64,000 nucleotides of DNA from Paragyromitra xinjiangensis (GCA_038503065.1 JBCAMK010000003.1:124001-188000), one strand, 5' to 3'. Positions 35,683 to 48,513 are shown, numbered from the stretch's first letter. Notes: a model not told the origin generated them from the letters alone. A program made the numbers and translations.

Positions 35683-36723
35683 ATGAACGCCGGGTCCCAG
35701 AGAGCAAATGAGGTGGAAGAGTGCATGGGACAGACGGCCGGACCGATGGAATTGCTCCCTCCGAATTCATCCGAGGGCGATATACCGGAATACTCATGTG
35801 CTGATAAAATGTCTAAGTCTAATGATGAAAAGCAGGAATCTGTAGGAATATCCCACATCGTACCCCGTGATCCCCAGAAACGGCGAACTACGATATCTGT
35901 GGAAGAGGTCCCCTCTGGGTCTTCTTCGGAGACACGAAACGTCCTTGGTGTACTAAATTGCAATTCAACCACTTGGAGGCCTGCTCCAATTTGGCCCAAT
36001 GTGCTACCACATTCGTTACATGGCTATTACTACGAGATACTCCACCGCACGGGCTCACAAAATGAAAACAGCCCCACGGCTATTCCAGCCGAACTCTGGG
36101 GCTCACCATCTTGGGCTGTGAGTGTTCACGGTGGTGCACCTGGAGAGATGATCTTTCAGGAAGAGACCTTCGACGTTTGGAAAATGGCAACATTTGTGGG
36201 AACTACCACACAAGAACTGTAACTACCCGCCGCCCCGATCACGGTAATTGTCAGCCGCCTCACTAATCCCCATTCAAGTGTTTTCCCACTGAACGCTCCC
36301 TCCTACCAACGACCCTTTCCCAAAAGCACAATAAACTTCGCGTGCCACCTCCTTATAATCAGTCGGTTGCCTCGCTCAGTTATCTTTCTCGGCCTTGTCT
36401 ACCTCCAAGACAGGATGATAACACTAAAGCCCCACCATACTCTCGAAAACCACCACGTACTCCGCCAGCTGCTTACAACCGCGTTATGTCTTGCAGAGCA
36501 CTTCCACAGGGATATTAACATGGCAAGCAAACATTGGGCTTCAGTAGCAGGGCTAACTCTCAACCACTTTCAAACGCTCCAGCGCGATTGGCTAAGGGAG
36601 ATACGTTGGCGTTTAAACCCAAACGCAGACGCTAGAAACAGGTTCAAGATATTTGAAACAAAGTGGGAGGCGTTTTCCGGCAGACTCCCAAGACCACGCC
36701 TTACGCTGCAGATTCCTCGCTAG
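35683..36723 (+). CDS. Cyclin-domain (Pho80/PCL-like) protein
   Basis: Two exons, 35683-36218 and 36279-36723, give 326 aa. Both exons lie in the same continuous frame and are separated by an in-frame TAA at 36220-36222. I place that TAA inside a 60-nt intron (GTAACT, branch CACTAAT, AAG end). The C-terminal half reads as a cyclin fold: SRLPRSVIFLGLVYLQD (helix), a central helix ending LTTALCLAEHFH, then ASKHWASVAGLTLNHFQTLQ and RDWLREIRWRLNPN. This matches the W-x-x-V-x-G-[LI] / E-x-x-[FW]-L arrangement of fungal Pho80/Clg1-type cyclins, which activate a CDK such as Pho85. The N-terminal 150 residues are polar and probably disordered. If the intron is not real, the gene is broken by a nonsense codon. 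Confidence 0.6.
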
Positions 36724-38115
36724 CAGTTATTATATTATTTTGATTATGGAAACGTAACGTGGAAGCTTAGGCAAGGAGATTGCATAGTGGGTTGACGAAC
36801 CCGAGTCTCTGTTCGAGTGACCGATAGTGATTAACATAATCCCAGCAGGTCGAGGGATGACTGTAAAAGTACGAGTTTTACCTGAAGATTTTCGAGTAGT
36901 AATCCATCCCGACAACAATTAAACGTACGTTTCCAAGCCAAATAAACCACCCGCATTGCGCGTACTGTTTAAATTTAACAAAAGCCCCCAACAGCGACGT
37001 CCATTTTGGAAAGCAAACACCCGATCGGTGCTAAGTGTTTATACCAGATCCATAGAGAGTATTGTCGCCATAATGGGCGTTTTGTTCTAAGTAGTACAAA
37101 CAATATGCACCTCAAAGTGCATTTCGTTGGGATCGTTACCACGAAATCTCCAACCAATAGGTTTCTCCCAAAGTCATTTTTAGAATATGTGCACTTCCAT
37201 GCATCTCGTTACTACTTCCATGTCTTAGTCCTTGTGAACGACGAATAACACTCCCATCCACACGCCACGTTTTTCAACGCCAACCCCCAAAAACGTCCAC
37301 CAAAATTTAATGTGTAACACGACCTCACGACAAAAACACACTTCACCCACAATCCAACCACCACCACTATATATAGCAAACTACACCAGGCGATCACGAA
37401 TTCAACATCCAATGCGGGGCACCCAGCCCCGCCGCACCTACAACACAGCCGAGTGCAAACCCATGACCCCATTGAACCCACCAAGATAACTAAATACGAC
37501 ATCGCAAAGCTCAACTACATCGTGGCTTAGAGTGTGGGGGTGACAAATACTGAACACGCGTAAGACGATGCAACGGTGTGGTCACGAACAAGGAGTGCAA
37601 TTCCTAAATCGAGGTGACAAGTGCAATTATTTAGAATAGAAATTCAGAGGCTACACAAGCTGCTGATTTCGATTCGAGAATGTGCAATTCTCATTTATAG
37701 AAGTAAATTTGGTATCACGCGACGGAATCAATTGTAAAGGAAATATTACGATTGTTACTTTACGCCAGGAAAAAAAAAGAACTATCTTACAGACTTGTAC
37801 ATATCGCTATCAAGCATATCCAAAACAAAGCAACGCACTCAAGCCAAAAAAATTACACGCACCAAAAGGAAAGGTATCAAATGCGTCAGAACCAGAAAAT
37901 TAGAGATCACTTATCATTTGTGCATACCGTAAACTTATACACAAGTGCTTCCCTGCACCAACTACAAATAATGAAACAAGATTTTTCCGCCTCCTCAACC
38001 CTCACATGCATAGTACAGAAGACCAAGGAACCAAGATTTCACTCCGAATTATTAATGCAATGCTACAACAAATGAGAGTTTGTGAAATAAAAACATGTGT
38101 AGAAGGGACATTGAA
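36724..38115. other. Spacer, partly A/C-rich on the plus strand
   Basis: No convincing gene. A 100-codon minus-strand ORF at 37212-37514 is Cys/Val/Trp-rich and unrecognised. 37250-37500 and 37680-38100 are A/C-biased on the plus strand, lying downstream of the minus-strand gene at 38116. Confidence 0.45.
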
Positions 38116-38916
38116 TTAGTTCAAGTACAGAACGGCACCGAGAACACACACGACCAACGCAAGAGGGCTCTTCAACAGACCAGAGGCAGCACCGGTGGAA
38201 ATGGCGCTGGCGTTGGTGCTGGTGCTCGACTCTGAAGATGAGGTGGGGGTCGAGGAGCGGGTGGCAGAGCGGGTCAAGTTACCGGTGGAAGTAGCGTTGG
38301 CGTAACCGACTGAGGAGGTGATCAAGGTGGTGTTGGCATAGGCCTGGGTCAAAGAGGTGGACAAAGATGCAGAGGAAGTGATGGTTGAGGAAGCATCAGT
38401 GGTGGCAGTGTGGGATGACGACGAAGATGATGACTTGGCGGTGCTAGAAGACTTGATGGTGCTTGAAGGGCTGGCTGAGCTGCTGCTGCTGCTGACGACA
38501 GGAGCGACATCAGATTTGATGGTGATCAGAGGAGTGTAGTTAATGTTGCCCTGGTCATCGGTAATCTTGATGGCATAGTCGGCTCCTGCCGGGAGAGACT
38601 TCTCGGGAGTCCATTGGAAGGTACCAGTGTTGGGGTTGAGAGCTATCCAATTGTCAGTCCATTTGTACATATGAAAGCAGCGAAAAGTGTAGGTTTACTC
38701 ACTGCAAATGGTCCCAATATCGTGAAGGTTGCCTGAAGGACCCTGGCGAAGGGTGAGGTCGATCGTTTTACCAGTTGTTGGAGTCCAGGTAATGAGGAAC
38801 GGAGTTCCAGCAACAATAGAGCTGGACGCATCCGGGAAGATGATTGGGTTCTCACCAGCCATAACAAGACCAGCAAGGGCAGCAACAGCCATAAGGGAGC
38901 TCTTGAAGAAACGCAT
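38116..38916 (-). CDS. GPI-anchored Ser/Thr-rich wall protein with Kre9/Knh1-like domain
   Basis: Two exons on the minus strand, 38703-38916 and 38116-38642, with a 60-nt intron (38643-38702), giving 246 aa. Residues 1-20 form a signal peptide (MRFFKSSLMAVAALAGLVMA). Residues about 21-115 form a single beta-sandwich domain of the Kre9/Knh1-like type: ENPIIFPDASSSIVAGTPF, ITWTPTTG, TGTFQWTPEKSLPAG, DYAIKITDDQG. A Ser/Thr stalk of about 110 residues follows, with N-glycosylation sequons (NTT, NAT, NLT). The end is a classic GPI signal: small residues (GAASG) then a hydrophobic tail (LALVVCVLGAVLYLN). It is expected at the outer plasma membrane or covalently in the wall. Kre9-like yeast proteins affect beta-1,6-glucan; for this short fungal class the exact role is unknown. 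Confidence 0.85.
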
Positions 38917-40828
38917 GATTAATTATTTGGAGTGTGAAGTTACTAGTTACTGGAATTAAAGAGTGTAAGGAGCGTGGTGTGCGTTAAGGAGCGAAATGGA
39001 CCGAAAAGACCGTGGGAAGTGATAGCGATGATGAAGAGGAAGTGATCGAGGAGGGGACAGAGCTGGTTAAAAAGGAATGGAGGAGGCCAAGAGAGCGAGG
39101 GCGAGACAAAGAGCGAGGAAGCGAGGGCGTGAATGGCTGGAAGGGGAAAAAGAAACAAAGGGCAGAAAGGGAATAGCAGCAAGGGGGTCTTTCCGTGGGG
39201 ACATACATGCAGCGACCACCTGCAGCACGCGAAATTGAGGCCATCTCTTTTCCTGATCAGAGAGTCGTTCCCCATCAGAGAGTCCTTGTCCCTTTCCTTT
39301 TCCCCGGCCCGCCGCCCATTGCTTTGTTGATTCCTATTCCTCCCCACAATCTCTGGAGCCCTCTTCACACCACTCCTCTCCCCCCCCCGTGACCCCCCCT
39401 GCTGCTAAAAGCTTCCTCAACCGATCCACACCGGCCACACTTGTTCCTAATCCAGCAGCCTCGCGAGGGCCGAGTCCTAGTGGGGTGGGTCTCCCATCAT
39501 CCAATTTCCCAATCCATCCAGATTCTCGCTGACGAGCCAGGCACAGGAGATTGCTTCTGTTCTGCCCACGTACCTGCAGCAGCCCAGAATCCCTCTCTTT
39601 CTGTGCCAGCCAAGCGCTCGATATTCGTGATGGCTTCTGGCTTCTGGCTTCTAGCAGCTGCAGTAAATCAATAATCGTTGCCGGTGTAACCATGCCGAGA
39701 CCCCAACTCTAACTGTGCCTAACCGCGAAACTCGCTTCGTTCAGGGGTAGCTCTGCATTGGGACTGCGGCTCAAGCCTTGGCCTCGACTGCGAGGTTAAT
39801 GAGGCTAATTCTCGGTTCAGCCACTAGAACCCCTGGCATCCACGGAAGCTTCCGATCAATTTGCCCCCAATAAGTCCCACCGAATTGAATGACCAATCGA
39901 TTACATCTCTACTGGAGAACCACGAAAGCAAATAGCTGAGGACGCCCACATGGCCATCAAATCAACACTTGACGCCTGCGCTACTTTGCTATTGCCTCAA
40001 ACCCGAGAAATTGGGCTAAACGGTACGTACCCTCCCCCAATCCGTATGGTCGAGTAAACAGCCACAAATCCCCCCAAGACCGAATTCGCGAAGAATCGAA
40101 TTCCACATGCATTACGTGACATCGCACCTTTAACTCTTCTAGGAATCCCAAGCGCAGAAAAGGAGATTCCGATCGACCCTCAACAAGTACTAGTCTGTGT
40201 CAACAAGGATCCCCCCCTAAACGGCGGCACGAGACCCCTGAGCGAGATGGCCACGATATTCCACGCACCATCGGCTTTTCTTCTTTTTCCCTCACATTGC
40301 ATCTCGAAAGTCTGAGAGTTATATCTAACGCCTGAGCCCAGCACGACTATCCCCCCCATTTACTATTGTCTCCAAACCGACAGTTGTCAAATCCCCTAAA
40401 AAAAATCGAAAACTGCATCTCCCGGCAGGCCGTTACTCGGGCCCCCCGAAATTTCCCGCCGACGCCCCCAGGTTTCTCGAAGGTTAACCCGCTTTGATTC
40501 CGGACTCGTTTTCGGATAAGCGCCGAATTGTCTGGCTGCGGAAATTGCGGATTGAGCTTGTTATGGTGCACTGATACATCCGTCGTTTGGACACGTCGGT
40601 ATTGTATGTTTACGATACAGTCGAAACCTTACCCTAGAGTTCGATACGGATGCGACTGCCGCTTAGGTGTGGGATTGTCGACTGAAATGAGAGGAGTGCT
40701 AGTCCTGAATGAGCGGTATTTATGGAGGTTCCCTTGGGCTTCATAAAACGACGTTTTATCGATAGCAATAGGAAAGTGTAGACTGCACGGAACCATGGGC
40801 TCGATTGGTCGAGGATAAAGTGATGGAA
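38917..40828. other. Promoter of the GPI-protein gene and spacer
   Basis: 38940-39400 is strongly purine/pyrimidine-biased (CT-rich when read toward the gene), as expected for a fungal promoter and 5' leader. ORFs up to 141 codons there (38943-39368 minus) are low-complexity by-products. 39700-40828 shows nothing gene-like. Confidence 0.5.
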
Positions 40829-41209
40829 TCACACATGAATTAGCAAACAAATACTCATTACACAACCCGAGTGACCCATCATGACCACAAAAACAAACTG
40901 CAAACCAGGATACAACGCGAAGGATCCCATATGCAGTACGTCATACCGCGTGGCTTGTAGATACAAAAGCTTCCAGCAAAACCCAATCGTGCAAACACAG
41001 TCATATTCGCTAAGCACAAACAAGCGTGTCCCCCCCGGATTTCTGGTGTCGACATGATCTGCGTTAGCGAAAAGGACATGGCCGGTTTGATCGTAGTTGA
41101 AACTTGCCAAGTGCGAGTGGGAGTTGATCTGCATGCTGGTGTGCCAAGGACTGACGATGTCAGACGGGAGGAGGCTGGGCTGGGTTAGGTAATGGGTGGG
41201 AGAGTGCAT
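40829..41209 (-). CDS. Doubtful hypothetical ORF
   Basis: A 126-codon frame starting MHSPTHYLTQPSLLPSDIVS. The first 60 residues (to NADHVDTRNPG) look protein-like. The remainder is Cys/Val/Phe-rich and may be read-through into an intron, because a GT follows the Gly codons. I recognise no domain. It could be the first exon of a gene that continues, or chance. Confidence 0.25.
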   Translation of the reverse strand: MHSPTHYLTQPSLLPSDIVSPWHTSMQINSHSHLASFNYDQTGHVLFANADHVDTRNPGGTRLFVLSEYDCVCTIGFCWKLLYLQATRYDVLHMGSFALYPGLQFVFVVMMGHSGCVMSICLLIHV

Positions 41210-42884
41210 GTGGTTTGGTGCCTTTGTGGCTGATGGTGCTTTAGGTAGAGGTTAGGAATAGGATCGGAAATTACAAGATACTTGATGATTCTTCGGAACT
41301 TTTCACGGACCAGAATAGGAGGGTCTAGCAGACGTGGTGGTCAACAAGGTTATATCGATCGCGAGTGATATTATGTGACTTTGCTACACTTCGGTTGGCT
41401 TGGCCCAGGTGAAGGCAAAAAACACATGCTCTTGTGTACTCGTGATGCATGTCTTCACAATCTCTCCCAACAGAGGTACTACGGCAGCTAACATTAGTGG
41501 AAGGGGCTGGAGAATGCAGCTCACGGGGTTGTCCGAGCCGCAGGGACATTCTAATTGCTTTTTTTTCCTTTTTCATTTTTTCCCCGGAGTTCTTCACGGA
41601 GTTCTTGTCAACGTTGCTCCCGTTTATGTGCTTTAGCAGTGGGCAGCCAAAATATCCTGTCTGATGATTGGTGGGAATATATACAATAGGCCACAGCCGG
41701 GCCTTACTGATTTGGAGTCTAGTTTTCGGAGCTTCGTTGGTTTAGATTGGCGTCTCGGCGGAGTTTTAGTTATTACGGGGGATTTGCTGGATGTAGGTGT
41801 TAACGTCTTACATCGTATATGAGTATTTTGCATTATTCTACTCTGGATGTAAACGAAGTTTCAGGAACAGTGCTTATGTTCGTAGCCTACGCTTAGTCGC
41901 AACTTATATACTCCTTGGGATTGCAGCACCATAAGTTAGCTAGAAACGGTACCCTTCACTACCTACCGTGTCTGAGCCGAAGTGGTGCGGAATCGCGACA
42001 CCTCTATGTAAAGGTACTTGTTGGCTGGGAGGGTAAAAGATAGACACGGTCGGGGGTTGAGTCTAGGAATGTAGTTTTAACGCTTGTAATGTGCCATTGT
42101 AAGGCAACTATATCGACACCAGTACCAGTAGCCAACCCAGGTACAAAGTGGCAAGGCTGCTGAAATGGCTGAGGGTATTATTCTACTGGATTCTTTCGCT
42201 GGGCGATCGACAGAATGTGGGTGTTTTGTGGATATATAAGGTCGTTGGAGCAGTAGGAAGTGTTCTATTACGTTAATTTTCGATGTTTTCTCTTAAATGT
42301 ACTGCGCTGACTATATAAACTATTTTTCTAACGTTTCCATCAGTTTGGGCCGGGGATTACTGTTTAGCTTTAGGGACGAGGAAGTACTCTAAACAGGTCT
42401 GTGGTATGGCTATTAGGTTGTGTGGGGGGGGAAGCTTTGTGTACTTCTTAAACGCTATCTTGTTCGAAGGGTTTAGAGAGTTGTGGTCTGGGAATCCCTT
42501 CGCGGAAGTCGTGTCGAGTGACAATCAGTGATTACGTTTTAAGATGTCTAACGGTCTGGATTATGTTATCGCATAGTGAATGGAGTAGTTGGAGCTGCAC
42601 AGGATTCCTAATCGTGAGGGTTAAGGGTGTATACTAGGAGTGCCTTACTTACAGGTGTTACGGCAAACAAATCTTGTCTGAAAACCGGCAGCTCTAGGCC
42701 TAAAGTATTCGGGATTGGTGAAACACATGTTTTATAATGGGATACCGTGTTTCGCAGGTGTTTTGCCGTATTGGAAAACTGATACATACCCGCACAGACC
42801 CACCCAGGCTGAGGGCTAGCTGTGCCTAACTCGGCTCTTTTCCCGTTAGGGTCTAAGACTCCCTCTTAAAGCTGATAGCTAAAT

Positions 42885-42913
42885 CTATCTCAGACTATCT
42901 CAGACTATCTCAG
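42885..42913 (+). repeat. CTATCTCAGA tandem, 2.9 copies
   Basis: Two full and one nearly full perfect copies of the 10-bp unit CTATCTCAGA. A simple tandem repeat, no function evident. Confidence 0.85.
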
Positions 42914-44504
42914 TACTAGTATGCATTCTTCATCCGCTGTATTTTGTCTTATAATACCGCATGGCCTATGAGGTACAATGCATTGCAATACTGTATCATT
43001 GGGTCCAATCCCTGTAGAGTATCTTTCGACACGTACGTAGACGTAGGGTTATACGTGTTGTTTCTCAGAGGAACCCTTACGACCAACTTGTTTTTGATAT
43101 CCAATGTATAGAAACAGGCTGACATTCTTATTGATGGTGGCGTTTCTTTGGATGACAGTCTCTTTGCGCTCTTTCGGCACAGTTTGTGGCTATGGAGAGA
43201 GCTGTAGTATGTTCATGGATCTTTAAATACTATCGCAAGATGCAGACGTCTCTGCTTGTGATGCTTATTGCGACATAACTTCTCGAAATTGCGGGAAGGG
43301 TCTTTAGTTGGTATAGTCGGTCGTTTAGTCTGGTTTTGGCCTGGTGTCGGACTGGTTTAACATGCCTACTCCTAGTCCTGTGCATGGCCCTACGGAGTTT
43401 ACTGCGTACCGTAGTGTGATAACCGACCGGACTAAGTATGGGAGGACTGGTCGGCCCGAGGCTTCGGAGGTTGCCTTGGTGCACTTGTGGTGCTCGGGGG
43501 TACAATATTTATATTGAGCCCTCGCAAACTCAAGGATCTGGCCCAGATTGGCCTCTAGCGGGTTCGCAAGCTCGCCCTTCCTATTGTGGCAGACACCCTA
43601 AAAGCACCCTGAAGTTCAATGCTATTGTATGAAAATTCCGTAAAAACTAAGTACCGAATTACCTCAAAGAAAGCTTGAGATGTAGAGGCACGGGTTGAGC
43701 CCGAGAGAAGTGCTGGTCTAATTTTAGAAGGCTATGGTACAGGTCCTACGCACTATGGTACATATGGCGGGTGGGTTATACATATGTGTAAGGAGCATGA
43801 ACACATTATGTGAATAACTTTCTAATCTCGTCGATTACGCGTTTAGTATCCGACTGTGCAAGCTACATCGACGTGCTATGTAGGTTGTGTCGTTTGGATG
43901 CCACGGTATAGCAAAGAACGCACCTGATTCTCTGGTGTTTTTCAATGCACAGTTTTGTTGTGTGAAGTAAGGACTTGGTAGGTTTAAGAATAGCTCACTG
44001 GCAGCCAGAATTTCATTAAATGATACTATTTTATCGTTCTACTTGATGGCCTAGCGGGTCAACAGCTACTGACCGCGTCCAATTAATAAGAGGTAGCGGT
44101 TCGGTTCTCTGCCTTTGTAATATTATGCACACACGCTTGGATAGATACACATATCCACCTAGGCCTAGTAACACGGAAAACCCAGGTCTGCTACACCGAT
44201 ACTATGTACCCGATGTGTGAGCATCTCACTAGGGATGTGTATTGTTACCTCGTCAGATGATACAAATAGTTTACAGAGTCTCACTGTGTCTTTATCGTAC
44301 TTGCAGTCGTTTACACAATAATTTTGTATCATAGTACACAGTGTGCTATAGCTGTAGGCAGTAGGGGATCAGCTGCAGGGCGAGCCTAACTCACTCCGTT
44401 GACGGGAATTTTTGCTTGAGGGAATTTTTTTATCTATGTTGTAAGTGAAATTGTAATTGATGGTTGTGTTCGCGATGCTAGCGATGAGTTTCGGGGCGGG
44501 TATC

Positions 44505-44685
44505 ATTTCGGGATTTGCAAATGATCTTGGAATTTAGAAAAAGATATTGGAATTCATGGGATAATCCGGGGGTTTGGAAAACAATCTCTGAATTCAGAAC
44601 TGATCCCGGAAATATTTTCAGAATTTAGAGACTGAACTTAGGAACTGATTTCAGGATTTGCGAGTACGTGATTTTGGAACCTAGT
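44505..44685 (+). repeat. Degenerate tandem repeat, about 20-bp period
   Basis: Successive segments beginning GGAATTTAGAA, GGAATTCATGG, GAATTCAGAACTGATCCC and GGAACTGATTTCAGGATTT recur at roughly 20-bp steps. Copies are strongly diverged, and the first and last flanks both contain a TGCAAATGAT string. An old minisatellite is the likeliest explanation. Confidence 0.45.
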
Positions 44686-45944
44686 GCAAATGATTGACCA
44701 TATACGTTTGCTATGTGCATGCATGTACTATTCCTAATAAAGTATTGGAATACACTACAAAAAAAGCATAATAGTGGACAGGAGCAGTCCATGATAAAGA
44801 AAACAGTGGACAGTGTAAACCTTTAGACCAGGCCGCTGTCCAATCTTCGTTGGTCTTCTGTTTCCTCGCCCTGCATCCCTATCCAACCCGCCCCTCTATC
44901 AATGCCGTGCCCCTTTAACAGCGGAGAGGCCGATAGCCTTCTTAATCTCAATGTCTCTAATATACTTGCTGCGAGAATAAATTCCCGTAACAAGTATTTA
45001 TGGTCATAAAATACCACTCGTCACGTCCCAGAATAAGGGTATTTGAAATATACTTCCCGATCCACACGCCCGGCGGAGATTTCCCATCGACACATTATCT
45101 CATCCGACGTATTCATTCTAGATAATATACAGCATCTCCACCAACAGCTGCTAATGCTGACCACCACCCTCCCCGAGCCGGTATTAAAGCCGCCAACTAA
45201 AGCGACTACAGACTAGGGCAGTGAAACCATCCGTCTAGTCCTGTGGGTATCGACCTTGACAACCGTGAGATCTGGCCTGAGTTCTAGGTGGTCAGTAGTA
45301 AGGTGATGCTGTAATTGGTATTCGTGCGATTGGTTTCGAGTCTCGACTCTAGTAGGAAAGCAGCTAGCTTCAGTGGAGAAAAAAATTCGGTGGTAGGGAA
45401 TAGCTCCGCAATGGAAACTTTTTTAGTAGGCGATCCTACAATAGAAAAAAAAAACCACAATATATGGACTATCTTGTGATGGCAAAGGATGCATGTAAGT
45501 GGGACAATTACGCGATAGAGTGAAGATAATCGCGCCACCGAAATAATTTGTAGTGGACAACCCCGCAGTGTACCGTTCCGTAATAACTACCAGGGGGTAA
45601 TTTCGCAATAGAAAACACCGACGAAAAACCAGTGGCAAAACCCCAACAGCAAAACGACACTATCTCAAGCTATTTCGTAGACTGCACTACTTATAGTATA
45701 TCCCCTAGACTTCTCGCGCACGGGTTTATATTAAGTCGACGAAGAAGATCATATTGCCACTAAACGTAATAATCTCTATTAGTTAACAGACAATCGCTTT
45801 TATATTTAATCCAATAAAAATATAGTATCAACAAAAACTACAACCTAAACTACCCCAACAAAACGAAGACCCAAACCATCCCCACCATCGGTACAATAAA
45901 ATTATCATCATCATCCCAATCACAACCTCTCACTCGCTCACCCT

Positions 45945-47295
45945 CTAAAAAGCCAACGCAGACACCACCCTCCCCCTAACGCACCCAAACCCCACACCCC
46001 TCCCACACCCCCCCTCGATAACCACCTCATCCCCATCCTCCAAAAACCGTCTCTCCTCCCCCCACCTTCACCGCCACCACCCCATTCCTCGTCGCCTCCA
46101 ACAAACTCCCCAACCCCCCTTCATCCACCCCACTAATCGTCCCCGTCCCCATCAAATCCCCAGTCCGCAACGGACACCCCGTAACTGTATGATGCGCCAG
46201 CATCTGCGGGAACGAGAACAATAGGTTCGAAGACGAAGTCCGACTGAGCGTATGCGAAGCACCGCTTGGGGTGGTGATGGACACACTGAGCGAGATATCG
46301 TAGACACTCGCTGGTTCGCTTTCCCGCAGGTACGGGTGCAGGGGGATAGAAGTTGCGCGTGGGAGCGGGGTAACACGGAAGGGGTCGAGTGCATCCATCA
46401 ACACTACCCAAGGCGAGATAGACGTCGCAAACGACTTGCTAGTGAACGGGCCAAGCGGGACATATTCCCACGCTTGGATATCACGTGCTATTATATGTTA
46501 GTACAGCTTTCACTACCCTGCTGGGTTTAGCCTACCAGACCAATCGTTCATAAGTACTACGCCGAATAAAAACTCATCTGCCTCATTTACATCCACACAC
46601 TCCCCCAGCCTAGTCTCCCTCGCGACAAACACCGCTAGCTCAAGCTCATAATCCAACTTCCTACACGCAGTGAACACACTCCTCTTCACCCCCGCCTTCG
46701 GATCCTCCAAAACCTGCCCTCGCGGCCGCCGTATATCCGTCCCACTGACCACCACACTCGACGCCCGCCCGTGGTACCCAATCGGCATATGTTCATAATT
46801 CGGCTGCAACGCGTTCTCCACCCCCCTGAACAACACCCCAACATTAAACGCGTGGTTCTTCCCCGCGTAGAAATCAGTATAATCCCCAATCTCCATCGGG
46901 AGATGCATCTGCACCTCGGCTAGCTCATGCAAACATATCGACTGCAGCACCGGATTATCCCTCAGCGTCTCGGGGAATGGCGACTCGATGTCGAGAACCT
47001 CTTGGAGGTGTTTTCGAACCAGGCAGTGTTTTCTCCGTCCTAGTGCTGCGAAGGCGTTTAATGTGGATTCGGTGAAGACGTTGGTCTCTGTGAATGTTGT
47101 TAATGGGGCGAATCCCCCGTTTGCGGCGAATACGGCGAGGTCGAGGGCTTTGGTCCCGATTGTGATTGCGGGGCGGGGGTTGGGGTTTGTGGGGGTGGAG
47201 ATTATGCCGAAGGGGATGTTGTTGAGGCCGAAGTGGGAGTCTTCAGGGATTGGGATCCAGGAGTCAGAGTCGGTGAGTCTAGAGTCGCAAGACAT
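45945..47295 (-). CDS. Fumarylacetoacetase, apparent frameshift near the 3' end
   Basis: Exon 1 is 46536-47295; a 48-nt intron (46488-46535) follows; exon 2 starts at 46487. Fumarylacetoacetase hydrolyses 4-fumarylacetoacetate to fumarate and acetoacetate, the last step of Phe/Tyr/homogentisate catabolism, in the cytosol. Active-site landmarks are present: YTDFYAGKNHAFNVG (metal Asp about 141, catalytic His about 148), the Glu pair in DYELEL (about 217 and 219), and NDWSARDIQAWEYVPLGPF across the splice (Asp about 251, Arg about 255). The annotated frame runs to a stop at 46027, but the family's C-terminal FLEDGDEVVI motif and a conserved-looking tail are in the next frame, ending at 45945-45947. 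The switch falls at a C6 run (46058-46063). With one base fewer the total is 434 codons, the normal length. So this is either a disrupted allele or a sequencing indel. Confidence 0.85.
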
Positions 47296-48513
47296 GACGG
47301 AGTTCTATCGTAGAAACAGGTTGATGAACTGGAAATAGCAGTAAGAGCTGTAGTAAAAAGGATGAACTCTATGGCGAGGATTATCGTGGAGAGCAGCATG
47401 GTGGGGTTCAGGTACCACATCACGTGGCAGATATCCGCGTCTAACCTTCAGCGGGTCAGCAGACGATCTAACCTGATCCAGCACATGAGCCTAAACAGAC
47501 AACACGTCCCAAACAGTCGATCCAGAGTTTCTTTTTCTAGAGAAACTGCACTTTTATCGCAAAGAGCTGAAAGCTGACGCAACAGCTGACACGAACAGCG
47601 AAGCAGGAATTATTTCGGGTGGACCATTGATATACCGTAGCTATAGTCAGTTGGTCTATTCCCCGCTGGCGTTTCTGTTCGCACTCGTTGAAGGGAAAGA
47701 GACGAAGAAAAGAAGAGAAAGGTCAACAAGACCCACTGTCTCAGCTTTTCGGCGCCGCCGCACTACAGGTATCTCATTTCACCCAACGAGTCTTGTCAGC
47801 CGCGTCTCAAGCCCTATCTGCAGTGTAACTCACGATTTTCGATTGGACCAAATGTGGACCAATCGCTGTGTCCTTTGACTCTCCACAGTTGCGAGCAAGC
47901 GAGGTAAGCTCTGGGTTAATGCGGCATTTTCGCAGGTGATATTAATGGATTTGAGCGATATCTCGACTCAGGGGATTTAGAGTATTTACTCGGTAGTTTA
48001 GAATTAAGGTTAAATGGAGCTAGATCTATTCGTGTGGAATAAGGTTTAGCGATGTGGAAATAAGAATATTCGCAAAACACTGGGCACTATACTAGAGTCC
48101 TGATTACTATTTTATACCCAGTTTTACTACTGTACTGTCAAAACACCAAACCAGGAACCATGAAAGCTTAAACTCCTGCCAGAATACTGATCGTGCACAT
48201 CAATTAAATCATTCAACACAGAAGCCGGACCCAAAACCCCGAATTATAGATTTTTTTCCACTGTTAATCCAGTTCATAACTCGACAAAAGAGAACGACAT
48301 ATACTGTCGAACCACGAATCCAAAAAATAGGTGTACAACCAAACGTCCGCTAAAAAGCTCCTCTCTAAGAAAAAAAAACCATAACCACTAAATCATACTA
48401 CCCCTACGACTAAAACACCCAACCCCCCCACCAAACCCCCTTCAAAATATAATACACCCGAATCAAACGCCCTCCAAAAGTAAAAAAATTACAACTCCCT
48501 AACCCCCCAACAT
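47296..48513. other. FAH promoter and spacer
   Basis: No gene-like ORF. The right end (about 48340-48513) is extremely A/C-rich on the plus strand, directly downstream of the stop of the minus-strand cupredoxin-like gene. Confidence 0.5.

Larger units (their letters stand above)
41210..45944. other. Long gene-free spacer
   Basis: No ORF above about 92 codons and none recognised. It holds a 10-bp tandem repeat (42885-42913) and a degenerate 20-bp-period repeat (44505-44685). From about 45830 to 45945 the plus strand becomes almost purely A/C, leading into the 3' end of the FAH gene. Composition elsewhere is unremarkable. Confidence 0.5.

Noticed and set aside
35622..35999. 125-codon minus-strand ORF
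   Set aside because: Antisense to the first exon of the cyclin-like gene, whose plus-strand frame continues into a recognisable domain.
38943..39368. 141-codon minus-strand ORF before the GPI-protein gene
   Set aside because: Product of strongly CT-biased promoter/leader sequence; Leu/Phe/Ser-rich with no order.
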